Translations under genes and position numbers: made by a program
Source: Agapetus fuscipes
Lineage: Eukaryota; Arthropoda; Insecta; Trichoptera; Glossosomatidae
NCBI GenBank assembly: GCA_951799405.1
Contig: OX637337.1
Coordinates: 15,188,347-15,252,346 of the forward strand
Reading direction: 5' to 3'
Length of the DNA: 64,000 nucleotides
Shown here: in pieces, positions 9,701 to 16,830 of the stretch
Layout: each line of letters opens with the position of its first letter
How positions within the stretch are numbered: the stretch's first letter is position 1
The notes under the pieces: generated by a model
Database searches by the model: none
Seen by the model: only the letters and a program-made list of their open reading frames with translations
What the model was told of the DNA's origin: nothing

Positions 9701-11330
9701 AGTTGAAGTGGGGGTTTTCCAGCTCCCGGGGGGGCTGGTTCTCATTTCTTCTAAAATAATATTAATGTATCATGCCCACAAACGACAAATGTAAGTTCGC
9801 ACCTACTGTTAGAACTATGAGAACTTGGTGGTGTTTTCACAATACATTACTTTTTCAATTCCAAACTGTCCGTTTATGATACGAGATACTGGTATCTTTG
9901 TTCCCATCAATTTAGTCTTGGTATATTTTAAACCAATATCAATTGCCACTTCCTATTAGTGTCTCCAAAGAAAGGTCACAGATATGATGGTGATATGGTG
10001 GTTGATGTCCTGATCTTTTGTAGCAGGGCTGTTAGCTGCATAGTGTTATGTTGACCCATTGAGAGGAAGTGGCGATTGACATTGGTTTTGGATAAACCAG
10101 GATTAAATTGGGGTGGGCACACAGTTACCGGTAACTCATTCCATAAACGGGCAATTTGGCAAAGGAATGAGTCATGCAAACACCAAATGCTTATAGTTTT
10201 GACATTGACTGCAATACATTAATTAATTATCAGTTGTTCTACAAGTTGCCCTTGTGGAGGATAAATTAGGGTTATATTTCATCAGAACAAAACACCTAAC
10301 GTCTAACGCAAAGAATTTCTTTAAAAAAAGCAATGAACCTGTCATCTCGATGGTGTCTTCAGGCGGGATGGCCATGATATGATAGCAGGCCTCTATCTGC
10401 TGAGCCACCAGGGGACGGGTGGGTGCCGTGAAGACAATCTTTCCCATGGGATACCAGCGGTAATAGTTGTACATCACAACAGCGGCAATGAACGTCTTCC
10501 CCAGACCAGTTGGCAGACTAACCTGTGACAAATAACACCAATCATTACTCAGTTACAGTTCCAGCCATTGAGTTAAAATATAAGTGAAAATAAAATTAGT
10601 TACGGCATTGAAATATACTTTGAGACTAACTTGTCCGCCAGACATTGCCAAACACCACAGAATACTCAATAATCATATGAAATCCTATATTTTCTTGCTT
10701 CCTCCATCTTTTGTTTTGACACTCAATAATTACAAATGCCTTTATGTTTTATAATAATGCCATTTTCTTATCCAAGTTCACAAATTAACCGACCATAATT
10801 CTTGCAACCGGTGAGCAAACAAGACATTTTATTAATGCCAACAATGCAGAAAAACATTCTACCACTGTACTTTTTGTGTGTTAACAAAGTGTTGACACTC
10901 AGGGTATCATTGTTCTCTTTCTAACTAACAAAGATTTGTGTTGAGGTAGGTTGAAACAGATATAGTGTCTACTTGCTGTTACTGCGGTTACTTGCGGTTA
11001 CTGCAGTTAGATAATGTAGGTAGATACATATGTTATGAATAGAATAGATTAAATTAAATAAAACAATCTAAAAAGATAAATCTAATTTGAAAACATGATT
11101 AAATAATTCAAGTTTGCCTGTTAATCCATAGACAATCCGAGTACAATGTGCATGTAATGGCTGTAAGACTTTTTAGAAGAAGGTGTGTTGAACTCGCCAG
11201 AGTATTTTTGAAGAGAGCAGCCTTGACGATGTTGAACTGGTAGTCCCTCATGGAGTAGTTGGTGGGGTAGATCCAGCTGGCTCCAGCGTTCTTGTCAAAG
11301 CCACTCACCTCCTCGTCACAGCACAGGGCG
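3758..11330 (-). CDS. FANCM: FANCM-type DNA translocase/helicase, six internal exons (partial gene)
   Basis: FANCM binds branched DNA, remodels stalled forks and anchors the Fanconi anaemia core complex. Exons on the minus strand: 11330-11198 (AGASWIYPTNYSMRDYQ), 10522-10339 (motif I PTGLGKT, motif Ia APTRPL), 8942-8677 (motif II DEAH, motif III SATPG), 7739-7593 (ELRSESCIDVAMYSHSRK), 6864-6740 (LDGYTRRLTQYRVLNGNIGG), 4001-3758 (FTMVITLYHALELL). Codon phases are compatible at every junction, and the order matches vertebrate FANCM from the Q-motif region through the insert domain. All acceptors are AG. Donors are GT except a probable GC donor at 11197-11196. The first exon(s) upstream of 11330 were not found. 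The second helicase lobe must lie left of position 1. Introns hold LINEs, SINEs and a 128-bp minisatellite copied from the third exon listed. Identity is secure by family motifs; exact splice sites are inferred. Confidence 0.9.
4447..4730 (-). repeat. 3' region of LINE copy A (reference copy of the tail repeat)
   Basis: It lies directly downstream of the RT stop codon and matches the 250-base repeat dispersed through the window. Reading in element orientation it runs from TTCCTTGACTTATAGGTTG, through TTGGTTCACTTTGCCAATGT and GGGAAGGACGGCAAGAGTTG, to GCAGCTTAGATTAGATTAG. This copy links the abundant short repeats to their parent LINE. Confidence 0.85.
4802..6649 (-). CDS. Reverse transcriptase of non-LTR retrotransposon, 5'-truncated, uninterrupted
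   Basis: A 615-codon open frame. It has RT palm motifs in order: FRPISLLSIPGKVFCK, AFVDLEKAFDSVDR, KGVRQGCVMSPWLFN and the catalytic LLYADDAVLV (YADD). These are followed by [51 protein letters not shown] and KEVCKDRKKWR, the C-terminal tail seen in RTE-like elements. The frame continues upstream of the first Met (about 25 further codons to 6725), so this Met is not the true start. There are no stops or frameshifts, so the insertion is recent. A near-identical but shorter copy is at 49929-50759. Confidence 0.9.
   Translation of the reverse strand: MAKNIVYESKANEQRKIDEKMNRSFTDSRKEFWRWVGAIRNKDSALTTPGIKSAVGEMVWENDEVCKRWKEYFEGIFGRGERNLFRKMTEENEFRILKEEIKVSIECLKNGKSAGFDGINGEMLKAGGECVIDWMYELCKLCVNAGVVPMDWRKAVIVPIYKGKGDKKDCQNFRPISLLSIPGKVFCKVIIKNVILTTSERISDIQSGFMAGRGCVDQIFTLRQLVEKQLSVRRKLFTAFVDLEKAFDSVDRGMLWDVLKAYGVNGALLGAVHANYENSKACVRIDGEYSEWFEVYKGVRQGCVMSPWLFNIVMGKCVRDARLNDCGLTIGESKVSVLLYADDAVLVSDSAVELQTMLSRLNEALLGNHLKLNASKTKVLIFERDDESMNYEFKINGMNVNVVNEFVYLGSMFEKDGRMTGEFERRVMKGRCVLGATACIAKNQNISKNARLAVRSGILLPTLMYGSEAWTVNESEISKVHTVEMDFLRSMIGKKRSDRVRNDFVREECGARESVKVKIKRSLLRWFGHMERMNEERLTKKVYVGRIDGCRGRGRPRKVWMDQISEIANEWNIQSHNKRRACMKKVMTLEEMKEVCKDRKKWRLICDVGGWGLLK
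6912..7487 (-). mobile_element. Short 5'-truncated copy of the same LINE (copy B)
   Basis: Nearly identical to 4447-5010: the (TTAGA)n end, the tail, and the last roughly 60 codons of the RT ORF (IDGCRGRGRPRKVWMDQISE onward). It breaks off at about 7487 in a run of CCATCTATTCT repeats. It sits in the FANCM intron between exons 7739-7593 and 6864-6740. Confidence 0.85.
7740..8676. other. FANCM intron with LINE-end and SINE sequence
   Basis: Apart from the SINE at about 8036-8285, the stretch 7900-7950 resembles the decayed end of another LINE (a CACCCCTAGTGCAATGGCGG block that recurs near 785, 41930 and 52675). No exon is visible in the remainder. Confidence 0.4.
8036..8285 (+). mobile_element. 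tRNA-derived SINE, family 1 (head damaged)
   Basis: The tRNA-like head runs from AGTGGTAACACTTCGGACTC through a B-box-like GGGCTTGAATCTC and GGAGCACAAAAAACATACC. The family body follows (GCTCTTCGCTGGATTGAAAA, GGTCTTGCTTGAGAATTG, GACGATCAAGCTC). It lies in a FANCM intron. Divergence from the copy at 47732 shows it is old. Confidence 0.7.
8852..9576. repeat. 128-bp minisatellite copied from a FANCM exon and its 3' splice site
   Basis: Units start at 8852, 8980, 9108, 9236, 9364 and 9492 (last partial, to about 9576), an exact 128-base spacing. The first unit overlaps the real exon 8942-8677. Each unit carries about 91 bases of exon 5' end (encoding SMQTAARVVAWQQKR and PQVVHNDL), the acceptor (TTRCAG followed by GCAGCATGCAG on the minus strand) and about 37 bases of intron. 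Upstream copies mostly carry CTG-TAG where the real exon has CTG-GAG, so a frame read through them stops. There is no GT after the duplicated exon pieces, so they are decoy acceptors rather than complete exons. Confidence 0.9.
9577..9765 (-). mobile_element. SINE family 2 body fragment
   Basis: Matches the 3' body of the family-2 SINE (CGCAACTAAGCTATGTAACTT, GGTAAGGGGGCCGGCCT, CACTTTCAGTTGAAGTGGGG). The tRNA head is missing. Its GCAACTAAG end abuts the end of the 128-bp array, so the insertion or a rearrangement terminates the array. Confidence 0.65.
9985..10180 (-). pseudogene. Jockey-like LINE RT C-terminal remnant
   Basis: The minus-strand frame reads SFLCQIARLWNELPVTV, then PPQFNPGLSKTNVNRHFL. 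This is the typical C-terminal signature of Jockey/CR1-type polyproteins (ARLWNxLP ... FK ... VxxxL). It is only about 65 codons long and isolated in a FANCM intron. A related piece occurs near 54890-55040. Confidence 0.65.
10523..11197 (-). other. Probable GC-AG intron of FANCM
   Basis: The conserved protein join (ALFKNTL then VSLPTGLGKT) requires the exon to end at 11198, where the minus strand reads CTG followed by GCGAGT. There is no in-phase GT at this point. The acceptor at 10524-10523 is a good CACAG. A GC donor with +3 to +6 GAGT fits the minor GC-AG class. A genomic T-to-C change or an assembly error would look the same. Confidence 0.6.
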
Positions 11331-11544
11331 CTGCAAGGTGGACAGCAATACACCACATTTTTTTTTCCATGCTAAATAAAATGAGAGATGAAAGGATCCC
11401 ACGTATTGCTCTTTAAGGGTAATAGTATTTGTTCTGAGTCCATTGTGAATCAAAACAATCTTGTACTCATTGTATATTTGTAATCAGCAGGATTTGAACT
11501 TTTTTTAATAGGCAGGCAAACGTCACACCTAATAATAATAATAT
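11331..11544. other. Sequence upstream of the first recognised FANCM exon
   Basis: Intron on the minus strand. Its 3' end shows a CACCTTGCAG acceptor next to exon 11330. The upstream exon must end in phase 2, but none could be recognised between here and 14.3 kb. Confidence 0.4.
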
Positions 11545-11760
11545 TAGGATGATTTATTTGGTGAGCGCTGTTTTTGTGTGTATCACACCTCAAGAGCCCT
11601 CTGCGAGCTTGGCCGTCGCTGTAGAAAGCGCCAATTCTCAAGCAAGACCCAGTTGTTGTAAGGTTGGATGGACCTTTCAGTGACCGGTCTTTGGTAAAAA
11701 ATTATGAATTTTTCAACCCATCGAAGAGCACATTTGGAAATATAAATGGTATATTTTTTG
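11545..11760 (-). mobile_element. SINE family 1, truncated by the assembly gap
   Basis: Carries the family body in reverse (GATTTATTTGGTGAGCGCTG, CACCTCAAGAGCCCTCTGCG, AGTGACCGGTCTTTGGT). The tRNA head should lie inside the N run, which starts at the usual body-head boundary. Confidence 0.75.
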
Positions 11761-11960
11761 NNNNNNNNNNNNNNNNNNNNNNNNNNNNNNNNNNNNNNNN
11801 NNNNNNNNNNNNNNNNNNNNNNNNNNNNNNNNNNNNNNNNNNNNNNNNNNNNNNNNNNNNNNNNNNNNNNNNNNNNNNNNNNNNNNNNNNNNNNNNNNNN
11901 NNNNNNNNNNNNNNNNNNNNNNNNNNNNNNNNNNNNNNNNNNNNNNNNNNNNNNNNNNNN
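11761..11960. other. Assembly gap, 200 N
   Basis: Exactly 200 undetermined bases between two copies of SINE family 1 in the same orientation. A round-number gap between near-identical repeats suggests an unresolved repeat. The true length is unknown. Confidence 0.95.
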
Positions 11961-11974
11961 GGTGTGTAATAATA

Positions 11975-12190
11975 ATATTACGATGATTTATTTGGTATGC
12001 ACTGTTTTTGTATGTATCACACTTCAAGAAACCTCTGCAAGCTGGGTCGTCGCTGTAGAAAGCGCCAATTCTCAAGTAAGATCCAGTTGATCCAGTTGCT
12101 GTCAGGCTGAATGGACCTTTAGTGACTGGTCTTTGGTAAAGGTGCATGAATTTTTTATCCAGGGAAGAGCATATTTGAAAATATAAAGTA
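11975..12190 (-). mobile_element. SINE family 1, body only
   Basis: Starts with GATTTATTTGGTATGCACTG and runs to GGAAGAGCATATTTGAAAAT, with about 10-15% visible differences from the copy left of the gap. The tRNA head is absent; the copy ends into an unrelated ATGT-rich stretch. Confidence 0.7.
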
Positions 12191-12254
12191 ATGTATGTAT
12201 GTTTGTCCTGTATGGACTTCTAAACTATTGAACATACAATTCTGTACCTTAGAG

Positions 12255-13071
12255 CAGTGGTTCCCAAACTTTTAATTTCGCGTACCACTAATGAAATTAT
12301 AAATCAGTGGCGTACCACTGAAGTGCAACACAAAAACGCAAAAAAAAAAAAAAACGCAACTAAGCTACACATATAGTGTAACTTCTTGCCGCGTTATCCC
12401 CGAAGGGGTCGCATGTGGCGAGTTGAACCTATTTATTTTTACAGGTAAGGGGGCCGACCTTACGCCAACCACTTCAGTTGAAGTGGGGGTTTCCCAGCTC
12501 CCGAGGGGGCTGGTACTCATTTCTTGTGAAGGCTGAGTAAACCTTGCGGTATTTTTATTATGGGGTTTGAAATAAACACCGAAATAGGAAATCATTTCTG
12601 ACACCCTCCTCGGTGGGATTTGAACTCGAGCTCACGGGGTAGAATGCAAGCACTCTACCAACTGAGCTATCGACCGGACCAGTTAAACAACAACAGTTAA
12701 AAAAATATTCAAATGGTAAAGTAATAAAAACTGTAACTGTTAATGAAAACATTATACTTATTTATTTATTATAGAAAAAAAATACAAATCTCTTAGTGCA
12801 GGGGTGTCCAACATAATATTGTGGAGGGCCAGATTTAGTATATTTGTAATCGTGGCGGGACAGGCCTGTCTTAGTCTGAAAAATGGTGCTGCATGTTCGA
12901 AACAAAAGAGGAAATATTTGGCTCAGTTGTACTTAACTTGAAGCGCGAAATTGAAAAACGTTTTATCTTATTATTTACTATGTATTTCCTATGGCCATGG
13001 CTGCTTGCGTACCACCTTGAGAAGCGTCGCGTACCACTGGTGGTACGCGTACCATAGTTTGGGAACCACTG
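12255..13071. mobile_element. Non-autonomous hAT element with 8-bp target duplication
   Basis: Terminal inverted repeats are CAGTGGTTCCCAAAC and GTTTGGGAACCACTG, a well-known hAT end type. Exact direct repeats CCTTAGAG lie at 12247-12254 and 13072-13079. Sub-terminal GCGTACCACT motifs occur near both ends. No transposase is seen. A family-2 SINE is inserted in it, and a stretch near 12797 (CAGGGGTGTCCAAC) resembles the end of a second hAT family. Confidence 0.85.
12340..12690 (-). mobile_element. tRNA-derived SINE, family 2, near full length
   Basis: On the minus strand the head reads GATAGCTCAGTTGGTAGAGT, then a B-box-like GAGTTCAAATCCC, then the family block GTGTCAGAAATGATTTCC and the body, down to GCAACTAAGC. 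It ends at a plus-strand A15 run at about 12342-12356. Pol III A and B boxes are recognisable. It lies inside the hAT element. Confidence 0.85.
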
Positions 13072-13468
13072 CCTTAGAGCATAAACAACGGAAGTCCACT
13101 TTTTTGCGTTTTTGAGTTAATGATGCAGAAATTATTATAATTAGCTGTTCTATAAGTGGTAAAAATATTGGAGTCCTCGGACTCATAGTTACTGAGATAT
13201 GTGTAATAAATATGGGATGCACATAAAAGTGCGAGCATAAACCACGGAAGTTCCACACACGTTGTTCACATTACTTCACATTAAATAAATATCGATAAAA
13301 GAAGATAAACAGTTTTTACAGATCAAAAATATCTCGTCTAGTTTAGAAGTTATGATGGTTTTATAAAAGTGCACATTTTCACTAAAACTCGTCTCCTGCA
13401 CATTTTACTAAATGTGACTACCGTTGTTTATGCTCTAAGGTACAGAATTATTTATACCTACATACAGA

Positions 13469-13640
13469 GTTCTATTTTCACAAATTGAGCATTTATTTTA
13501 CCTCAAGTACTTTCCACATGCTTGCGTCATTTTCAAGCGGACACCTTTCAAGAGGGCCAAGATGGTGTCCTCTTGAAAATGACGTAAGCAAGTTGAAAGT
13601 ACTTGAGGTGAAATAAATGCTCAATTTGTGAAAATAAAAC
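13469..13640. mobile_element. Palindromic foldback element (long hairpin)
   Basis: Two arms of about 77 bases are near-perfect reverse complements: TTTTCACAAATTGAGCATTT on the left, AAATGCTCAATTTGTGAAAA on the right. They meet around GGACACC and GGTGTCC with an 18-base loop at about 13546-13563. No coding. The inner arms share the CTCAAGTACTTTC ... GTCATTTTCA pattern with the hairpin at 62595. Confidence 0.85.
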
Positions 13641-14290
13641 TCCACGTTTTTTAAAATATATACCTTCTCATACTTATAAAAGAGTCTGAAAATTCAACCT
13701 GTGTGTGTTGGAATTAATAGAAATAAGGAAATAAGCCTTAGGTTTTCACGTCCAGCGATTGACACTACCAGAGTAGCTTTCTGGGATCTGTTGCCTTGAT
13801 GGGCTTCTACAGTGTGATGATGATGTGATCTGTTACAGCATGGGTCGGATATTCGCCGCAACGCATCACGTGCTGGGCGATATCATACACATACACAATG
13901 GAGTGAAAAAAAACAATAAATGTCATAAAAATGGACAAAAACAATTTTATTTTTATAACTAAAATATTTATATACAAATACCTATTTTAGGTAATGACAT
14001 GTGATCCAAGCGTAGGGGCGGGTGGTAGAATCAATAGTGAATTTCATTTGTAGTTCGTATGAATATTTATTAATGCTCACGATGCATGCCTCACAAGAGG
14101 GCCCCAGGGGGCGCGGCAGGGGGAGGGGGGGGGGGGGGTTAGTCAGCATTTGCTGAAATGCTGCCCGTTAGATCCGCCACTGCTCAAGTGCGGCCCGCAC
14201 TAAATCCCACGTAAAATATTTGGCCCTTATACAACAAAAGGTTGCCGACCCCTGTGTTACAGCATTGTGATTACAGTTTCATTAAAATAT
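13641..14290. other. Intergenic sequence with hAT-end and G-tract
   Basis: A G-run lies at 14120-14140. At 14180-14260 the sequence CGGCCCGCAC to GGTTGCCGACCCCTG resembles the right end of a hAT family (CAGGGGTCGGCAACC ends); no left end or target duplication was found. The remainder is unassigned. Confidence 0.45.
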
Positions 14291-14297
14291 TACCATC

Positions 14298-14405
14298 ATG
14301 GCGAAGATGCCCATCACAGATATGGGTAAACAAATGTACAGAAGCAGCTCCAATAAATCACAGCAACAGACGCCGAAAAGTAACTCTTCAATGTCAGAAA
14401 GAAAG
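14298..14405 (+). CDS. Possible first coding exon of an unidentified plus-strand gene
   Basis: An ATG at 14298 in a fair context (CCATCATGG) opens 36 codons, beginning MAKMPITDMGKQMYRSSSNK and ending SSMSERK, followed directly by GTAAAA, an acceptable 5' splice site in phase 0. The composition (Ser, Lys, Gln) is plausible for a disordered N-terminus. I found no downstream exon, and the family is not recognised. It could be a chance ORF. Confidence 0.3.
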
Positions 14406-14559
14406 GTAAAAAAAACTCAAAGTACTGCTGTATACTATATATAGGTATATATATATTACACTTTAAGCTATGACAATAATATATTCAAGCACATTTCAGA
14501 CACAAGTAGAAAATCTTCTTCTTCGTGTCAGACACTACACTACTCTTGCCTAGTGTCGG

Positions 14560-16124
14560 GCAACATCCACTGCTTCACTATCTCTCCATTAGGTCGACCA
14601 GTGAGCAGCTTGTTGGGCAGGCCGGGCAGATCGGAAGATGATCCATTGACTGTTGGGCTCTGCATTCACAGAGCGTGGTGTCATCTTGATGAAGGATTCC
14701 CCAGGCCCTCATGTTACAGCGAGCTCTGCCAACACCCGTTCTCAGCCTGTTGAGTGCTCTCCACACAGGCCACTCAAGATCCCGTCCAGGTGGGAGGCTC
14801 TCGCCTGGCTGCACAAAATTTACAGGTCGCTCCAGATTCCACAAGTGCAATCTCTCACCCGCCGGCTCCGTATTCAAAGGGTGCACGGAGCTGAGGAAAC
14901 TGCGGCGCGACTTCAAGCGTTGTGATGATGAGCCATTTTGTCCTAAAAGGCAGTGCTGTGAATTATTCAGGGTTTTTGCTCTTTCAACCCTTGAAACCAC
15001 TTCATGCCTGATGCGTGGGGGGGCTATGCCTGCTAGTGGATAGAGTTTTTCTATAGGCGTAGGTTTGAGACATCCTGTGATGATGCGACAAGTATCATTA
15101 AGTGCTGTGTCGACTTGTTTGGCGTGTGTAGAACGCTCCCATACAGGAGCAGCATATTCACCAGCTGAGAAGCACAATGCCATTGCAGTCGTTCGCACTG
15201 CGGACAGTTGAGCACCCCAGTTAGTGGCCGCAAGCTTGCGTACCAAGTTATTCCGGGTGGCTACTTTTATTTTAGTATTATGGCAGTGGGTCTTGTACGT
15301 TAGTGACCGATCAAGAGTGATCCCTAGGTATCTGGGGTTGTTGCAACAGGAGAGCACTTGATTTTCCCATGTGATAGAAGGTGTTTTTGAGGCATACTTA
15401 TTTTTTAAGTGAAAGTAGCAAACTTGAGTTTATTGATGGGTTTGGCTTAAGGTGGTTTTCTCTAAAAAACGTGGACATTTGGCTTAATCCCCTCTCCAAA
15501 ACGTCGCCAACCTCTTCAAATGTTACATTTTGGCCTGATAAACCAACATCATCAGCATATATGAATGACTGTGTTCCTGCGGGAATGGGTTGGTCATTTG
15601 TATAGATGTTGAACAGGATAGGAGCTTAAACGCTGCCTTGAGGTAATCCATTTTTTTGATTTCTCCATCAACTCTTCCTACCTTGGAATTCAACAAAAAA
15701 TCTTCTATTTTGCTGCATCGTAGCAATCATTCTTGTAAATTTACGGTCATTTGTCATGCTATGGACCTTGGTGATCAGTCTTTTATGATTTACTGTATCA
15801 TAGGCCGCAGTAAGATCGACAAATACTACGCCAGTAATTCTATTTGCTTAGAATCCGCTTTCGATGTGCTCTGTCAGATTGAGCACTTGTCTGGTGCAGG
15901 ATTTACCCGGTCTGAAGCCAGCCTGCTGCAATAATAATTTTTCTTTTCTTTTCTTGGTTATTTTTTTTGTTTTTTACTGCAATGTTTCATATATATATAT
16001 TTTTTTTGTATTTTATTGTTTTTCATATATTTTTTTTTCTTGTATTTTATTGTTTTATTTTATTTTTTCGCAGTTTTGTATAAACTCACTTAACATTGTA
16101 CTTTTTTGTAAAAGGCTTAGGCCG

Positions 16125-16155
<31 letters not shown>

Positions 16156-16715
16156 GTTTATCATCAATTATGGGTGCTAGGCGGCTTAACAGGATACGTT
16201 CAAATATTTTGAAAAGGTGACAGAGTAGAGAGATGGGTCTGTAGATCTTTGCACTATCTGGGTCTTTTCCAGGCTTAAGGATGGCGATCACTCGGGCTCT
16301 TCTCCAGAGTTTTGGGATTTGTTCATTTTTCAAGCAGAAGTTTAGCATTTCCACCAACCATTTTTTAGTTTCTGGCCCAAAGTGCTTAATTTGTTCAGTA
16401 CAGATATCATCAATACCTGCAGCTTTTCCATTTTTGGCATTGGTGATAGCATCTTCTTGCTCAGACACATTAAAATCCTTGGAAAGTATGCTATTGTTGT
16501 TTGTTTGCGCTTTGTGCTTGAGATTTGCGCCACATTTATGGCTTGTTTTAAAGATTCCGTTAAGAAGGAGCTGGTGCGCTATCTTATCTGCAGTAGTTTT
16601 GGTGTGTTTAATAGGTGCTGTGCCGTCGTTACTCAACTTTTTCAGAAGTCTCCATGCTTTTTGGCTATTTTTGGGAAAATCAAAGTAGCAAATGGGGATG
16701 TATGAAAGCTTTTAT
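14560..16715 (-). pseudogene. Jockey-like non-LTR retrotransposon, broken
   Basis: Minus-strand pieces in collinear order: RT N-terminal part about 16636-16190 (NGKAAGIDDICTEQIK, WRRARVIAILKPGKDP, YRPISLLCHLFKIFERI), then AGFRPGKSCTRQVLNLTEHI and FVDLTAAYDTVNHK at about 15920-15790, the active-site region with frame breaks, then 15357-14578 (YLGITLDRSLTYKTH, GAQLSAVRTTAMAL, RTGVGRARCNMRAWG and a CxxCPAC end). These are Jockey-clade motifs. Several stops and frameshifts and an insertion at about 15935-16160 show it is dead. It lies just downstream of the lectin gene. Confidence 0.8.
15935..16160. mobile_element. Short retro-insert with (AAAT)n end inside the Jockey-like element
   Basis: T-rich sequence ending GGCTTAGGCCGTAAATAAA and a run of eight or so AAAT units at about 16125-16155. 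It separates two adjacent parts of the RT. The same kind of end (an ATAAATAAAT run) occurs at about 22530-22560, which suggests a SINE-like or LINE-end family. Confidence 0.5.
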
Positions 16716-16769
16716 GCATCGTTTTGTTCATAGATCAACCAGGCAGAATGTATTGTGTGTAAAATGGGC

Positions 16770-16775
16770 TTTAAT
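16770..16775 (-). terminator. Possible polyadenylation signal of the lectin gene
   Basis: ATTAAA on the minus strand, 56 bases past the stop codon at 16831. It is the first such hexamer after the stop. No cleavage site is visible in sequence alone. Confidence 0.45.
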
Positions 16776-16830
16776 AAATTTAAATTTGTAATTTTTAAAC
16801 AACATTTCGAGATGAGCGTTTCTTTTAATT

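Larger units (their letters stand above)
12238..13453. mobile_element. Foldback/MITE element, left arm split by a hAT insertion
   Basis: A perfect 29-base inverted repeat AATTCTGTACCTTAGAGCAT... (12238-12254 continued at 13080) and its reverse complement at about 13425-13453 become visible when the hAT element at 12255-13071 and one target-duplication copy are removed. The internal roughly 350 bases carry a further partial copy of the arm (GAGCATAAACCACGGAAG near 13236). No coding capacity. Confidence 0.75.

Noticed and set aside
8782..9794. Series of overlapping plus-strand ORFs of 91-138 codons with a repeated MHHLRG start
   Set aside because: They are the antisense of the FANCM-derived 128-bp array. 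The period explains their regular spacing; no independent gene is needed.
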